From: Azolla pinnata
Lineage: Eukaryota; Streptophyta; Polypodiopsida; Salviniales; Salviniaceae
Direction of reading: 5' to 3'
DNA length: 60,253 nt
NCBI GenBank assembly: GCA_037176905.1
Contig: JBBBWG010027879.1
Coordinates: 1 to 60,253, forward strand
Shown here piece after piece: positions 1 to 11,770 of this stretch. The notes under the pieces were generated by a model that worked only from the letters and a program-made list of their open reading frames with translations, made no database searches and had not been told where the DNA came from. The position numbers were made by a program, and so were the translations under genes. Numbering within the stretch: position 1 is the first letter of the stretch; every line of letters begins with the position of its first letter.

Positions 1-81
<81 letters not shown>

Positions 82-1297
82 CAATACTTTGAACAAGAGA
101 TAAACAAGCAATGAGATGTTGAGGCGTTCGCAATAGGTCGGAATCAATATGCTATACTTGGGATGACCATTTTTGGGGGTTTGATTGGTCATCCTTACCT
201 AAAACCAAACGGCATACCTTTTACACAGATAATGCAAAATAAGAAGTAAACATTCGCGTATTTTCAGGGATGTCATCTTTACTCAAATGTACTTGATATA
301 ATGGACTATTCATACTTGAAGTAATTAAGAGAATAAATACATATCTGCCTAATCAATGTCTTACCAGATTAAAATATCTGCTCAATATTCTCCTGTACTG
401 AACTATCCTATATCTATCTATCTATCTATCTATCTATCTAGAGATAGATAGATAGATATTTCAATCAGATGCTTCTCCAGATAGCTAAAAGTGAGAATTT
501 TGCATTGAGGCTTTTGACTATTGTTTGCTTTCTACTAGCTCCACATCGGCAGAATATATATTAACTCTCTTTTGAAAAAAATACAAACTGTATTTAACAT
601 GACAAACTACACATTATGTGTGTGTGTGTGTGTGAAAATTAAAAAATATATAGCTCTCGAAGAAGAAGAAGAGTAATACACATTGGTCTGGAGAAAATCT
701 ACAATTTAAGGAAGAAAAAACTCCAAAGAAGGAACGTGAACTATATACAAACTGTATTTAACATAACAAACTCCTTGTTAATGGCGCAAATTAAGAGAAA
801 ATAATTCTTATCAAATACAATGCGGAGAAACATAAATGCACACGTTTACAAGTAAATATGTGTGCGTGCGGACAAAATCTGGAATTCAAGAAAGAAAAAG
901 CTCCAGAAAAAGGAATAATATTTTGGTCCGACAAGATCCTAAAGTTACAATGTCACGAATCTAATCCAAAACCTCTTCGGGTAGGAACACATACAGAGAG
1001 AGAGAGAGATAGAAAAACAAAGAGAGCGAGAGAGAGATGGGCCAAGAAACGATACACACCTTGCACCGAGGAGAAAGATCTGCGAGGGAGAGCGATCCAC
1101 GCCTTGCGTGCAGCAGCTGTTCTGGCGAGACCTCGTTGCACGGATTCCTGCAGATTCTCGGGCGCAGAAGAATCGGGGAACGCCCCAAGAACGCAATGCG
1201 GAAGAGAAGGAAAGACACAGAAAAACCAAAAACCAAAAAACAAAAGAGGATGATTTGCAGACCTCGGTTTTGGTAATTATCAGAATACCCTTCCTTA
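1..1297. other. Non-coding region with microsatellites
   Basis: No recognisable gene. It opens with an uninterrupted (AG)n run at 1-74. At about 411-459 a (TATC)n run meets a (GATA)n run and could fold back as a hairpin. A short (TG)n run lies near 617-635. A stretch containing ACAAACTGTATTTAACAT occurs near 584 and again near 748, so part of the region is an old local duplication. An open frame at 858-1253 has low-complexity basic composition and no family resemblance; I do not call it a gene. Confidence 0.7.
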
Positions 1298-2903
1298 ATT
1301 AATCAGGATTAATCACACCCAGCATTGCAATTAACGCTGATTATTAATTAACTTACGAGAGATTCGCGTTAAACATCGCATTCGCTCCTCGTATTAATCA
1401 GGATTAATCACACCCAGCATTGCCAATTAACGCTGATTACTAATTAACTTAAGTGAGATGCGTGTTAAACATCGCATTCGCTCCTCGTATTAATCGGGAT
1501 TAATTACAACCGGCGTTACGATTAACATTGATTATAATTAACTTAAGTGAGATTCGTGTTAAGCATCGCATTCGCTCCTCGTATTAATCTGGATTAATTA
1601 CAACCAACATTACAATTAACGCTAATTTTAATTAACTTAGGTGAGATTCGGTTAAACATCGCATTCGCTCCTCATATTAATCAGGATTAATTACGCCCAA
1701 CATTATAATTAACGCTGATTATTAATTAACTTAAGAGAGATTTGTCTTAAACATCTCAGTCGCTCCTCGTATTAATCAGGATTAATCACAACCAACATTA
1801 CCATTAAGACTGATTATTAATTAACTTAAGGGAGATTCGTGTTGAACATCGCATTCGCTCCTTGTATTAATCAGGATTAACAAAGTTACAATTAACGGTG
1901 ATTATAATCAACTCATGTGAGATTCGATTAAACATTGCCTTCGCTCCTCGTATTAATCAAGATTAACTACAACCAACATTACAATTAACATTTATTATAA
2001 TTAACTTATTAAGTGAGATTCGTGTTAAACATTGCATTTGCTCCTCATATTAATCAAGATTAATTACAACCATCGTTACCATTAACATTGATTATAATTA
2101 ACTTAAGTGAGATTCGTGTTAAAAATCACATTTGCTCCTCGTATTAATCATGATTAATTACAACCAACATTACAATTAACACTAATTAGTAATTAACTTA
2201 AGTGAGATTCGTGTTAAACATCGCATTCGCTTCTCGTATTAATCCGGATTAATTACAACCATCGTTACAATTAACATTGATTATAATTAACGTAAGTGAA
2301 TTTCATGTTAACCATCACATTCGCACCTCGTATTAATCAGGATTAATCACGCCCAACATTACAATTAACACTGATTATTAATTAACTTAAGAGAGATTCG
2401 TGTTAAACATCGCATTCGCTCCTCGTATTAATCAAGATTAATTCCAACCAGTGTTACAATTAACGCTGATTATTAATTAACTTAGGTGAGATTTGGTTAA
2501 ACACCGCATTTGCTCCTCGTATTAATCAAGATTAATCACAACCAGCATTACAATTAACGCTGATTATTAATTAACTTAAGAGAGATTCGTGTTAAACATT
2601 GTATTCACTCCTCGTATTAATCAAGATTAATTCCAACCAGCGTTACAATTAACATTGATATTAATTAACTTAGGTGGGATTCGGTTAAACATCGCATTCG
2701 CTCCTCGTATTAATCTAGATTAATCACAACCAACATTACAATTAAGACTGATTATTAATTAACTTAAGAGATATTCGTGTTAAACATCGCATTTGGTCCT
2801 CATATTAATCAAGATTAATTACAACCAACATTACAATTAACACTGCTTATAATTAACTTAGGTGAGATTTGGTTAACCATTGCATTTGTTCCTAGTATTA
2901 ATT
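1298..2903. repeat. 95-bp tandem repeat array (about 17 copies)
   Basis: Units begin at 1298, 1393, 1489 and 1583, so the period is 94-96 bp, and this continues to about 2900. Each unit starts with ATTAATC, two or three variable bases, then GATTAAT, a near-perfect palindrome. A conserved block CATCGCATTCGCTCCTCGT closes the unit. Copies differ by scattered substitutions and small indels, so the array is fairly old. It has no open frame of note. It abuts the unrelated 33-bp array that follows. Confidence 0.9.
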
Positions 2904-3835
2904 TGGAGTTTAGCTCGTTAATGAGGTAAATTCGTGGTATGATTAGCTCGTTAATGAGGTAAATTCGTGGTATGATTAGCTTGTTAATGAGATTAATTAG
3001 TGGTATGATTAGCTCGTTAATGAGATTAATTAGTGGATTTGATTAGCTCGTTAATGAGATTAATTAGCGTTATGATTAGCTCGTTAATTAGATCAATTAG
3101 TGGCATGATTAGCTCGTTAATGAGATTAATTAGCGTTATGATTAGCTCGTTAATTAGATTAATTAGTGGCATGATTAGCTCGTTAATGAGATTAATTAGT
3201 GGTATGATTAGCTCGTTAACGAGATTAATTAGTGGTATGATTAGCTCGTCGATGAGGTTAATTAGTGGTATGATTAGCTCGTTAACGAGATTAATTAGTG
3301 GTATGATTAGCTCGTTAATGAGATTAATTAGTGGTATGATTAGCTCGTTGATGCGATTAATTAGCGGTATGATTAGCTCGTTAATTAGATTAATTAGTGG
3401 TATGATTAGCTCGTTGATGAGATTAATTAGTGGTATGATTAGCTCGTTAATGAGATTAATTAGTGGTATGATTAGCTCGTTAATGAGATTAATTAGCGCT
3501 ACGATTAGCTCGTTAATTAGATTGATTAGTGGCATGATTAGCTCGTTAATGAGATTAATTAGTGGTATGATTAGCTCGTTAACGAGATTAAGTAGTGGTA
3601 TGATTAGCTCGTCAATGAGGTTAATTAGTGGTATGATTAGCTCGTTAATGAGGTTAATTAGTGGTATGATTAGCTCGTTAATGAGATTAATTAGTGGTAT
3701 GATTAGCTCGTTCATGAGATTAATTAGCGGTATGATTAGCTCGTTAATTAGATTAATTAGTGGTATGATTAGCTCGTTGATGAGATTAATTAGTGGTATG
3801 ATTAGCTCGTTAATGAGATTAATTAGTGAGTTTAA
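2904..3835. repeat. 33-bp minisatellite, open on both strands
   Basis: About 28 units of 33 bp, built around GATTAGCTCGTTAATGAG and ATTAATTAGTGGTAT. Because 33 is a multiple of 3 and the unit lacks stops in some frames, open frames run through it on both strands: an 11-residue repeat like MISSLMRLISG on + (to 3854) and a hydrophobic repeat on - (3026-3715). Units differ by both silent and replacement changes. I read this as non-coding satellite DNA that happens to be open. It ends about 150 bp upstream of the PME-1 start. Confidence 0.88.
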
Positions 3836-3983
3836 CAGAAGGTTTAGGATTTGATTAATTAGTGAGAATGAGTTTTTAGCAGAGACAAAAAATTGTTAAA
3901 AAATAAGATTTGCAGTTTTCAAGGTTTTGAAGGGAAGAAGAGACGGAAGAAGTAGAATTTCGTTCGCCGCTCGATCGACGAGA

Positions 3984-4115
3984 ATGCCTCGCTCCCAGGA
4001 ATCTGACGCCATCGCCGACCTCCCCGATGTCGAAGAAGGGGAAGAGTCCAAAGAAGAAGACGAAGAGCATCCCAATGATCATTCAGGAGCCATGTACGGC
4101 AGCACCATCAAGCAA

Positions 4116-4147
<32 letters not shown>

Positions 4148-7100
4148 GCAACAGGAGCAACAACAAAAACGAGCAGAAGAGGGAGGAAGACCTCAATCCT
4201 CACTGTGAGAATCAAAATCTACCTTGATTTACATCAGATCCTCGTTTTTCTACGTTTTTGTTACTGCATACATATAGACTTACGAATGGATAGATCGACA
4301 GACAAGACACTGATAGGTTCGTAGATACATACGTGCTTACAGTTCCATCCATTCATCCATCCATCCATGCATAAATAGGTACGCACATACGTGTTTACAT
4401 CTATTCATTCGCACAGACACACTTATATGCAGATAGGTACATGCATGCCTACATCCATCCATTCATCCACGCACACATGCATGCTTACAAACACACATAC
4501 GTACATACACACATACATACATACGTACGTACATGCAGACAGACATACGTATTTACCTATATATGTTGCTTCCCGTTCATGCCTAATTTTTATTTAATTT
4601 ATTTATGGAAATAGTTATTTTTTTAGTGTATTCGTCTTTCCTAATTCGTGCACTGGCTTTCGTTTCTCATTGTCTTTTTGCTGCTTCACAGCAAATACTC
4701 ACCATTACCATGGAGAGGTCATTTCGATGATGAACGGGAGGTTATCATTCCAGGATCAGGAAATGTGAGTACTTCAATTGTTGTATTAACAAGACCCATT
4801 TGGAAGTTGTCACATGTTCTGATGGATGGACTTGTATTTCTTAATCTAGTGATGAACTGTAATAATATATGTACTGGTAGAGGGTTGAAAAGAGAAGCCG
4901 CATGGTAAGTCACAAGAGATATTAAAATTTATGTTTTGCAATTCTTATTCAGCTGTCTTAAATTTAGTAGAAGGTAAAAAATGGTTCAAATAGGGAATCA
5001 TGATCAGAACCCCAGAAGGCCAATTTATTATTACTTAAATAATATTATCCCTCGGGTAGTAAAATTAGCATGGCATATAAAATTATGCTTGATTTTAAAT
5101 GGTATGAAAGCATGTGTGAAGCTATACTCCATATTGATCACCGTTTGTTTGTCACATTCAGTAAGACATTCTAATTCGATCTACAATAAATTAACCTTGG
5201 TAAATTTCATTGTGTTTAAATCAATGTACAGTAAAGTGTTCTAGGCAAGACTAATTGTATTAAACTCAATGTAGACTAAAATAGACTTGGTCAATATAGT
5301 CCATACTATTTCCTAAATATTACGTATTTCGTTGTTCATTGATGTTTGGATGCAAGTATGTTTTTTGTGGTGGATGCTGGGATTCATAAACGAATAGAAT
5401 TTTTCTTTTCTTTTCTTGAGAAATAGAAGTTTCATGTGTACATGGCTGGGGACGAAGGACCTGTCATCTTCTGTATCCATGGTGGTGGATACTCAGGGTA
5501 AGCATTCTTCTGAATCTATATTCTGATGGGCAAAGCAAAACATTAACAATTCATTTTGACGTTTGAAATCACATTGCTTTGTAAGAAGCATGAAAATGCA
5601 GGGCGTATTCCACAGATTTCACTTTGAATAATCGTTAAATTATAAGAAATACAAATTGCAAAGCCAAAGCTCCAAAGGAGACGAGTCAACAATGTCATTG
5701 ATCAAGGATGAGATGATGTACAACACCTAGCCAACGTATTATATGTCTTTTCTGAATGAGTCTTTTGATTATATTCATTTAGATACTAAGGCATGGAGTC
5801 TGACTCTGATTATGTTACGTTCTGATTAGAAATCATATGGGTGTTATTATGGTCAATGAAATTTTACAATTAAAAAAGAAGAAGAAATTTTAGGAGTGAA
5901 AATGAGATGGCATAGCTATATCATATTCTTAAGATTTTGAAACATTTCAAAAACAAAAGGCAACACTATTTCAGAAATTTCATCATCTCGAAAATTTTGT
6001 GCTGTGTTCCCTCCTCTTTGTTTTTCTTCTATAAAACTTATGTGAACGAGTGAAAGCTCGGGAATGTGATATCACTATAGCTGTTATGTAGCTAAATTCA
6101 AATAACTAACTATGCCATTTTTACACGACCTTCAAAGTTCCATAAAAATAGCTAAAGCACATACACAGTTCGACAATTTGAAGTACTTGGAACTCACTAT
6201 TGAAATGACTGATTTTAGACATCTGCACCACTTTTCAGCTTTGAAAACCACCAATTATTTCGAAGTATGGTAGGATTGAATGATATTAGTTTTCTTATGA
6301 TATCTACCAGTCTAAGACCTGGGGTCAATCTGTTTCCTAAGGGCACTGCCTATATTAGGAGTATTATATTTTATTGAATTATTATCAGAACTAAAAATCT
6401 ATGAAAATGAATGCAATTATTGAAGTCAAAAACGAAATAAACGAACAATGAAAACATTGATTACAAGAAGGTTCTAGGGAAGGATGTTTGTGTGACCTTG
6501 TCAAATGCAGGCTCACATTGGAATCTAGAGACGGCCATAAAAATTGAAAGATACAATAAGAATTATCCTCATCATGCGTAAAAAACAACAGTTGAAAATT
6601 GGCTGCCTGAGGGATAGATGTTATAACTAAATATTCAATTCCTGTAAACCCTTATTTAAATCCATCACCTTGTCATCTATCACGAGTTTGTCAATGGTAT
6701 AGTTTCTTATTAGATGATTTGAGGAACATTCTTGAAACATCATCCCACTGCATCAGGGCTTATGGACAACTGGTTGTTCTAGTCCAGACGTTTCGTTGTG
6801 TGAGTTTACCAAGCTCATTTTCTTTGAACCTTGTCAATTTCCAGTGATCCACTGCAAATTGTACATTCATCCAGCACCTCCACTGACACTGTTAGTGTTC
6901 TGTGATGCTGACTGGATTATCAAATACTTGCCCAAGTTTAGCCTCACTTCAAGGTGTGTCTTGGACCAGTGATTGACAAGTTACAGATGTTTTCCCATCC
7001 CTAGAAGCTATATGCTAATTCCTATCTTCCTAACACTTCTGTGTCAGTGATCTGGACACAGTTGTCTGTGATAATCAATGGTGCATCCCCATTGGATGAA

Positions 7101-10100
7101 TTCTGTGTTTCATGCTGCACCTATCATGTCAAAACACACATTACCATTATGTTAGGGAGTGTTTATTGCAGTAAACCTTACTCATACTTCCATTGTGTTT
7201 TACACACATTTCCTTCAACTTTTTCTTTTGTATTGGGTATGATGAGATTGAGGTCGGGAAGGTTTCTTATTCTGGAATCTCTTATGGTAGGTGATAAAAT
7301 CTGAGTATCTAGCTCATTGGGAATATTCACCAGAATCAATACTCAATCTTCTCGAACACATCATGATATCCACAAAAATCAAACCTCGAAAAACATCTGG
7401 TGTTAGTGGTTGATTTGTGATACATTCTTGCATCCAGTATTTTGTGCAACATTGCTACAATACACACGGTCAAATCACTGTAAAGTATGGAATTCTACTA
7501 AGAGTGTGTAGTGTTTCTCATCTTCATTTTGATTGACATCAGCTCCCTATTTCAGTTTTCACCAAGTCCCCAAACTTATGTTCCTGCATAGAGTTGATAT
7601 AAGCTGGTATCTTGCCACATGTAACACATTATATTTAATTATATTTTTTTCGGTGTTTCCATTTTAGTTATAATTTTTTCTTTCTATAAAACGGACTATT
7701 CAATATTGTTCGTATCATTCTCACCTGATTTCCTTTTCACTGTTCTATGCCATTCAGACCTCCCATTCCTGTTAACTGTTCCTGTAAATGCGCTATTCTT
7801 TCCAGTTTGATTGTATGTAATGCTCATATGAATAATAATTTTGCTTCTAATTATTTAGGAAAATATGATACTGATTGGCTGGGTATTTGAAATTTGAACA
7901 ATGTTTTGTCTGTCGTTTTTGCATCTCTCTTTTGGTAATTGCTAATTTAGGCTGCCTTGTGTTGCTTTCATGTTTATTTAGAATAGTTATCTTACTTTTG
8001 ATGCTGTGAAGAAATGTGAAAGCTATAAGGCCAAAGTCATTGGCAGTTATGTTAATAAGGGTGTCTCTCTTGTTGTTGTATGAAACCTGTGTACTTCAAT
8101 TCTAAGTCATTTACATGTAAACTGATGAATCATTGACACAATGTCAATGGTTAGGCTACACTTCTTTAATGATCTTATTTTCTTGTCTTGAAGGCTTTCT
8201 TATGCCTTGGCTGCTGGTCTAATGAAACGTGAAGCTAGAGTGGTGGCTATGGATTTGAGGGGTCATGGTTTGACTCAAACAGAAAATAATTCTGATCTTT
8301 CCATTGAGGTATGTAGCCATCTGTGTCATTTAGAATATATTTGGAGAAATATTATTATTTCTCATGCCTATGACTTCTGATTAAAATTCTTGATGCTATT
8401 GGAGAGTCTAGACTTTGTGCAGTGATGTTTTTGATGTATTGGATTCACTCTATGGAAATTCGATTCCTGCCATTATCCTTATTGGACACAGGTTTTTCAT
8501 TATTTTCAGTTGATTTTGACCTTGTGCAAGTTTCTTCCAGTACAGTGAAACGCATATTAACCTTTTGCATGGGTTGCTGCAGTTTGGGTGGAGCAGTAGC
8601 TGTACATTGTGCAGCCAAAAGGAAGATTTCAACCCTAGCAGGTCTTATAGTGCTTGATGTGGTTGAGGTAATAATGAATTTTCTGAGTCTTTCTGAGATA
8701 TAGCAAAAGCAAGATCATATGTAACAGAATGTCAATGCTGTAGGGTACTGCGTTAGCATCATTGGGGTATATGCAGACTTTTCTATCAAGTCGTCCTCTT
8801 AGTTTCCCATCTTTGGAGAAGGCGGTGCGTATCTATAAAACAAACTTTTACTGTTTACATTTGTTTTCTTCAAGAAGCAATGAATACTTTTGTATTCCCT
8901 TACTTATTTTTTTCTGATCAGTCTCAACCTTGATGAATTAACAAGATACTCTTGTAATACAGAAGTTGGAAGCTTTTAAAAGTAATATTCATACTGAACA
9001 GGAAAACGAAATTATCTTTTTTATTGAAAGAGAGATAGTTAATGTGGTTTTCTTGGACTTGTTTCAAGATGTTGGATTCTATTTATGAGTAGGTTGATAT
9101 AAAATATCTCAAAGAATTCCATTGATACATTGGAAAAAGAAACACACTCATTAATGTTGCGGATGAAAAACACCATTTTCAAATATTGTGGAGCTTTATT
9201 GATATGATAAATACTCTATTTGGTTTAGACCTGTTACGCCAAGTAGAAAGGTGGCATTAGATCTTTGTTATATCAATTGTTGACACAGGCGTAGACCTAA
9301 TAATGTCTGCTATCGATAATTGATTGTCTCTGAGTCTTTCATTTCTAGGCACTAAACGTCCTTCAGTTGAAAATGACATAAAGGCATCATTGCAGTGACA
9401 AATTATACTCTTATCTCTATTTCCACTGGATGCCCATGGCACATAATTCTTATTTGTATGAAGCTGGTAGTATTGCTGTGATTCCCTGCTTAACCTATTC
9501 TATTTCACATTACTCCACTAGATTGAATGGAGTGTGAGGGGAGGCTCATTGAGAAATGTGGAATCTGCACGTGTGTCTGTTCAGTCAACTCTCAAGTTCA
9601 ATGAGGAGAAACAGTGGTAAATGGTGTTCAATATGACATGCATATAGATGTGCATATAATTGCAAGTTTCTTTTTAAGTTACTGTGGGCAAGTTTAAACC
9701 TCTGTTATTTGACATGTGCTCATTTACTCACCTATCTGTTGGAAATTTGGCACAGTTATACTTGGATTACACCACTCCAAGAAACTGAACCATATTGGAA
9801 AGGATGGTAATCAAGTCATTCAATAATGCTATTGCGGAACCCTTAATTAATAATATTAGTATCAAATTGCTTAATATAGGTTCTTTTAGATGCAGGTATC
9901 AAGGATTGTCTGATTTATTTCTATCCTCACCAGTGTCAAAAATGCTATTATTAGCAGGGACTGATAGACTGGATCGGTGAAAACAAATGTCCACCTAAAA
10001 CTCATGTTTTTTTAATTAAGGATTGGGGTACATTTTTATTTTACATTCGGTTTTTGACTCTGCAGGCCTTTGACCATCGGCCAAATGCAAGGAAAGTTTC

Positions 10101-10491
10101 AGATGGTTGTGATGAAAAACACAGGCCATGCAATTCAGGTTTTTTGATGCAAGAATGGGATCTTAATCCAGCATTAGGATTTTAGGGCTCCTACCTAGAA
10201 TGTCTATGATTTTACATTTCCTATTATTTTTTTCAAGGGTATGAAATTTTATATTTTTATAGGAGGATGTTCCAGAGGAGCTTGCGAGGATTGTATTGGG
10301 TTTTATCACTCGGAACTACATAACGGCATCAGGTGTTAAGGTATGTAGAGAGATGCAATATTATTTTTAGAAAACAAAGTTGAAACAGCTGTGCTCTGTT
10401 CTATGTGCAGTTAGAATAAAAAAAAACTAATTGTTGATTAATTCTGTATCCACAGTTGCCGAATATACAACGCCTAAGATCCTTGAACTGA
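3984..10491 (+). CDS. PPME1: Protein phosphatase methylesterase 1 (PME-1), 13 exons
   Basis: An alpha/beta hydrolase that removes the methyl ester from the C-terminal leucine of the PP2A catalytic subunit. Exons: 3984-4204, 4692-4764, 5427-5497, 8194-8308, 8412-8491, 8583-8667, 8744-8824, 9522-9616, 9756-9806, 9896-9976, 10066-10138, 10263-10340, 10456-10491. All phases match, giving 379 aa, close to plant and animal homologues. The oxyanion region reads HGGGYSG. The nucleophile is Ser187 in GHSLGG, split across exons 5 and 6. By analogy with human PME-1, the acid is Asp212 in LDVVEG and the base His339 in GHAIQED. The family signature TIGQMQGKFQM is intact. The N-terminus (residues 1-73) is acidic followed by polyglutamine and is not conserved in the family. 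A start at 3927, 19 codons earlier in the same frame, is possible; I chose 3984. Exon 1 is the least certain part, supported by the GTGAGA donor and phase agreement. Intron 3 is 2.7 kb, much longer than the others. Confidence 0.93.
4113..4168 (+). repeat. CAG/CAA repeat encoding polyglutamine
   Basis: A mixed CAG/CAA run in PME-1 exon 1 encodes 14 consecutive glutamines, then Glu and three more Gln. Mixed codons suggest either selection to keep glutamine or age, since a pure CAG run would be more slippage-prone. It sits just after an acidic stretch (EEGEESKEEDEE) and about 20 codons before the hydrolase domain begins. Confidence 0.8.
5498..8193 (+). other. Long intron 3 of PME-1
   Basis: A 2.7-kb intron between the HGGGYSG exon and the VVAMDLRGHG exon. 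It is AT-rich, and I see no open frame longer than 90 codons, no repeat array and no recognisable mobile element. An undetected exon is unlikely because flanking phases (2 then 1 base) join correctly and the protein lacks no family segment here. Confidence 0.7.
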
Positions 10492-11769
10492 TTTGGTATT
10501 CAAAACAAAGGGCAAAACATGTGGAGGATTCTGGACATGTAGCGATTGTCAGTGTCGAGAAAGTATGGAAAGAAGCTACTTCAATATTTGGAATGTATAT
10601 TTTTTCTTCTTCGCTGGAAGTGAGTATTGTAGCACAGTTGTCAGAAGAGTATAGGCTTTCCTCTCGCTGAGGAAATTTGAAAGAAGACCAGGAAGATTTT
10701 GCTTGCCATAAAGCTGAAACCAAACTGGTTGAAGATTGATCAATTTGGTAATGGTGCAGTGTGGTGGATTGGTTAAATGATCCATGTTATAATGGCTTGC
10801 TACAAAATGAACTGAGTCCGATCACTGTTCCCAATGTTTTTGGCCCTGTTTCGGCGCCTCATGAATTATGCACGTTTTTTGTGCTGGCAAGTTGATTATC
10901 TTGTAAATTCCTCTGGCATCATGGCCATTAGATTCATTCCATAGCCACGAGGATTTCAATCAACTACATCATTGCAAGTGCACGATCTTGGGCTAAATTT
11001 GTTTAATTCACCTCAATCCACTGATGTATTCAGATGCGGTGGTTAGCAATCGAAAGCATTATTTTGGGATTTCACTGCGGATACTGCGTGTGTGCGCTCT
11101 AAATCAAATCATACAATGTCCCAAAACTCTTTTATTTATTTATTTCTCTGTTCAATGACCAGTATGTAGTGATGCTCCTTTCGTGTCCAGCATTTTAAAT
11201 TCCTTTTTGATCCACTTCTACCTTTGCTGATGATCATTTAATCTCCTTGTGTGGAGGTTTTGCTGGTTAGCTTTTCCATTTTCTACTGCCATGCGAGCGA
11301 GGAATCCATCCAGCTCAAAGATGCCCCGGAGGAGTCCGAAGCAAAATCCTTATGAAAGGAGATATATAAAAGGCTAAATGATATAAATACTAGTACATAT
11401 ACCAAGGGCAAAGCTCTTTGAAAGGATTGAATCCATGGATTGAATTGACCATGGCAAAATGGGAGGTGTTTTCCAAAAGAGAAAGCTGGTCGGGGGAGGG
11501 AATCCGGCTTTACCGAGAAAAGAAGCCATTGTTAAAGCTTCGAACGACGATAATGGAGGATCCGAAAGGGACCAAGATTGGGCTCTTTGTCAGCACAAAA
11601 ATATAGATTTTGGGGATTTACTACAAGGCCACATATATACATTGGGCAGAGGAATGGTTTGCGACATAGATGAGGAGGTTGATCGAGATGGCGCTGGAAG
11701 GCGATTCGAGATTAACGAGGAAGTGAAGCGAAATTTTGCGGAGTTTGATCTGATTCAGCGATCGAATTG
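10492..11769 (+). other. PME-1 3' region and intergenic spacer
   Basis: Contains the PME-1 3' untranslated region and the leader of the next gene. AT-rich with no array. The only notable open frame is the one at 11459-11770, listed separately. The poly(A) site is not identifiable. Confidence 0.5.
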
Positions 11770-11770
11770 A
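11459..11770 (+). other. Upstream ORF (103 aa) overlapping the DUF599 start
   Basis: An ATG-initiated frame of 103 codons ends with TGA sharing its final A with the ATG of the DUF599 protein (sequence TGATG at 11768-11772). The peptide is mixed charge, ending in acidic NEEVKRNFAEFD, with no family I recognise. It may be an inhibitory or reinitiation-type upstream ORF, a separate small protein, or chance. An overlapping frame at 11418-11606 is also open, which weakens the coding case. Confidence 0.3.

Noticed and set aside
858-1253. 131-codon + frame near the left end
   Set aside because: Low-complexity Arg/Lys/Glu composition, competing open frames on the - strand, no family.
3033-3854. 273-codon + frame through the 33-bp repeat
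   Set aside because: Open on both strands purely because the unit is a multiple of three and stop-free; no non-repeat coding sequence at either end.
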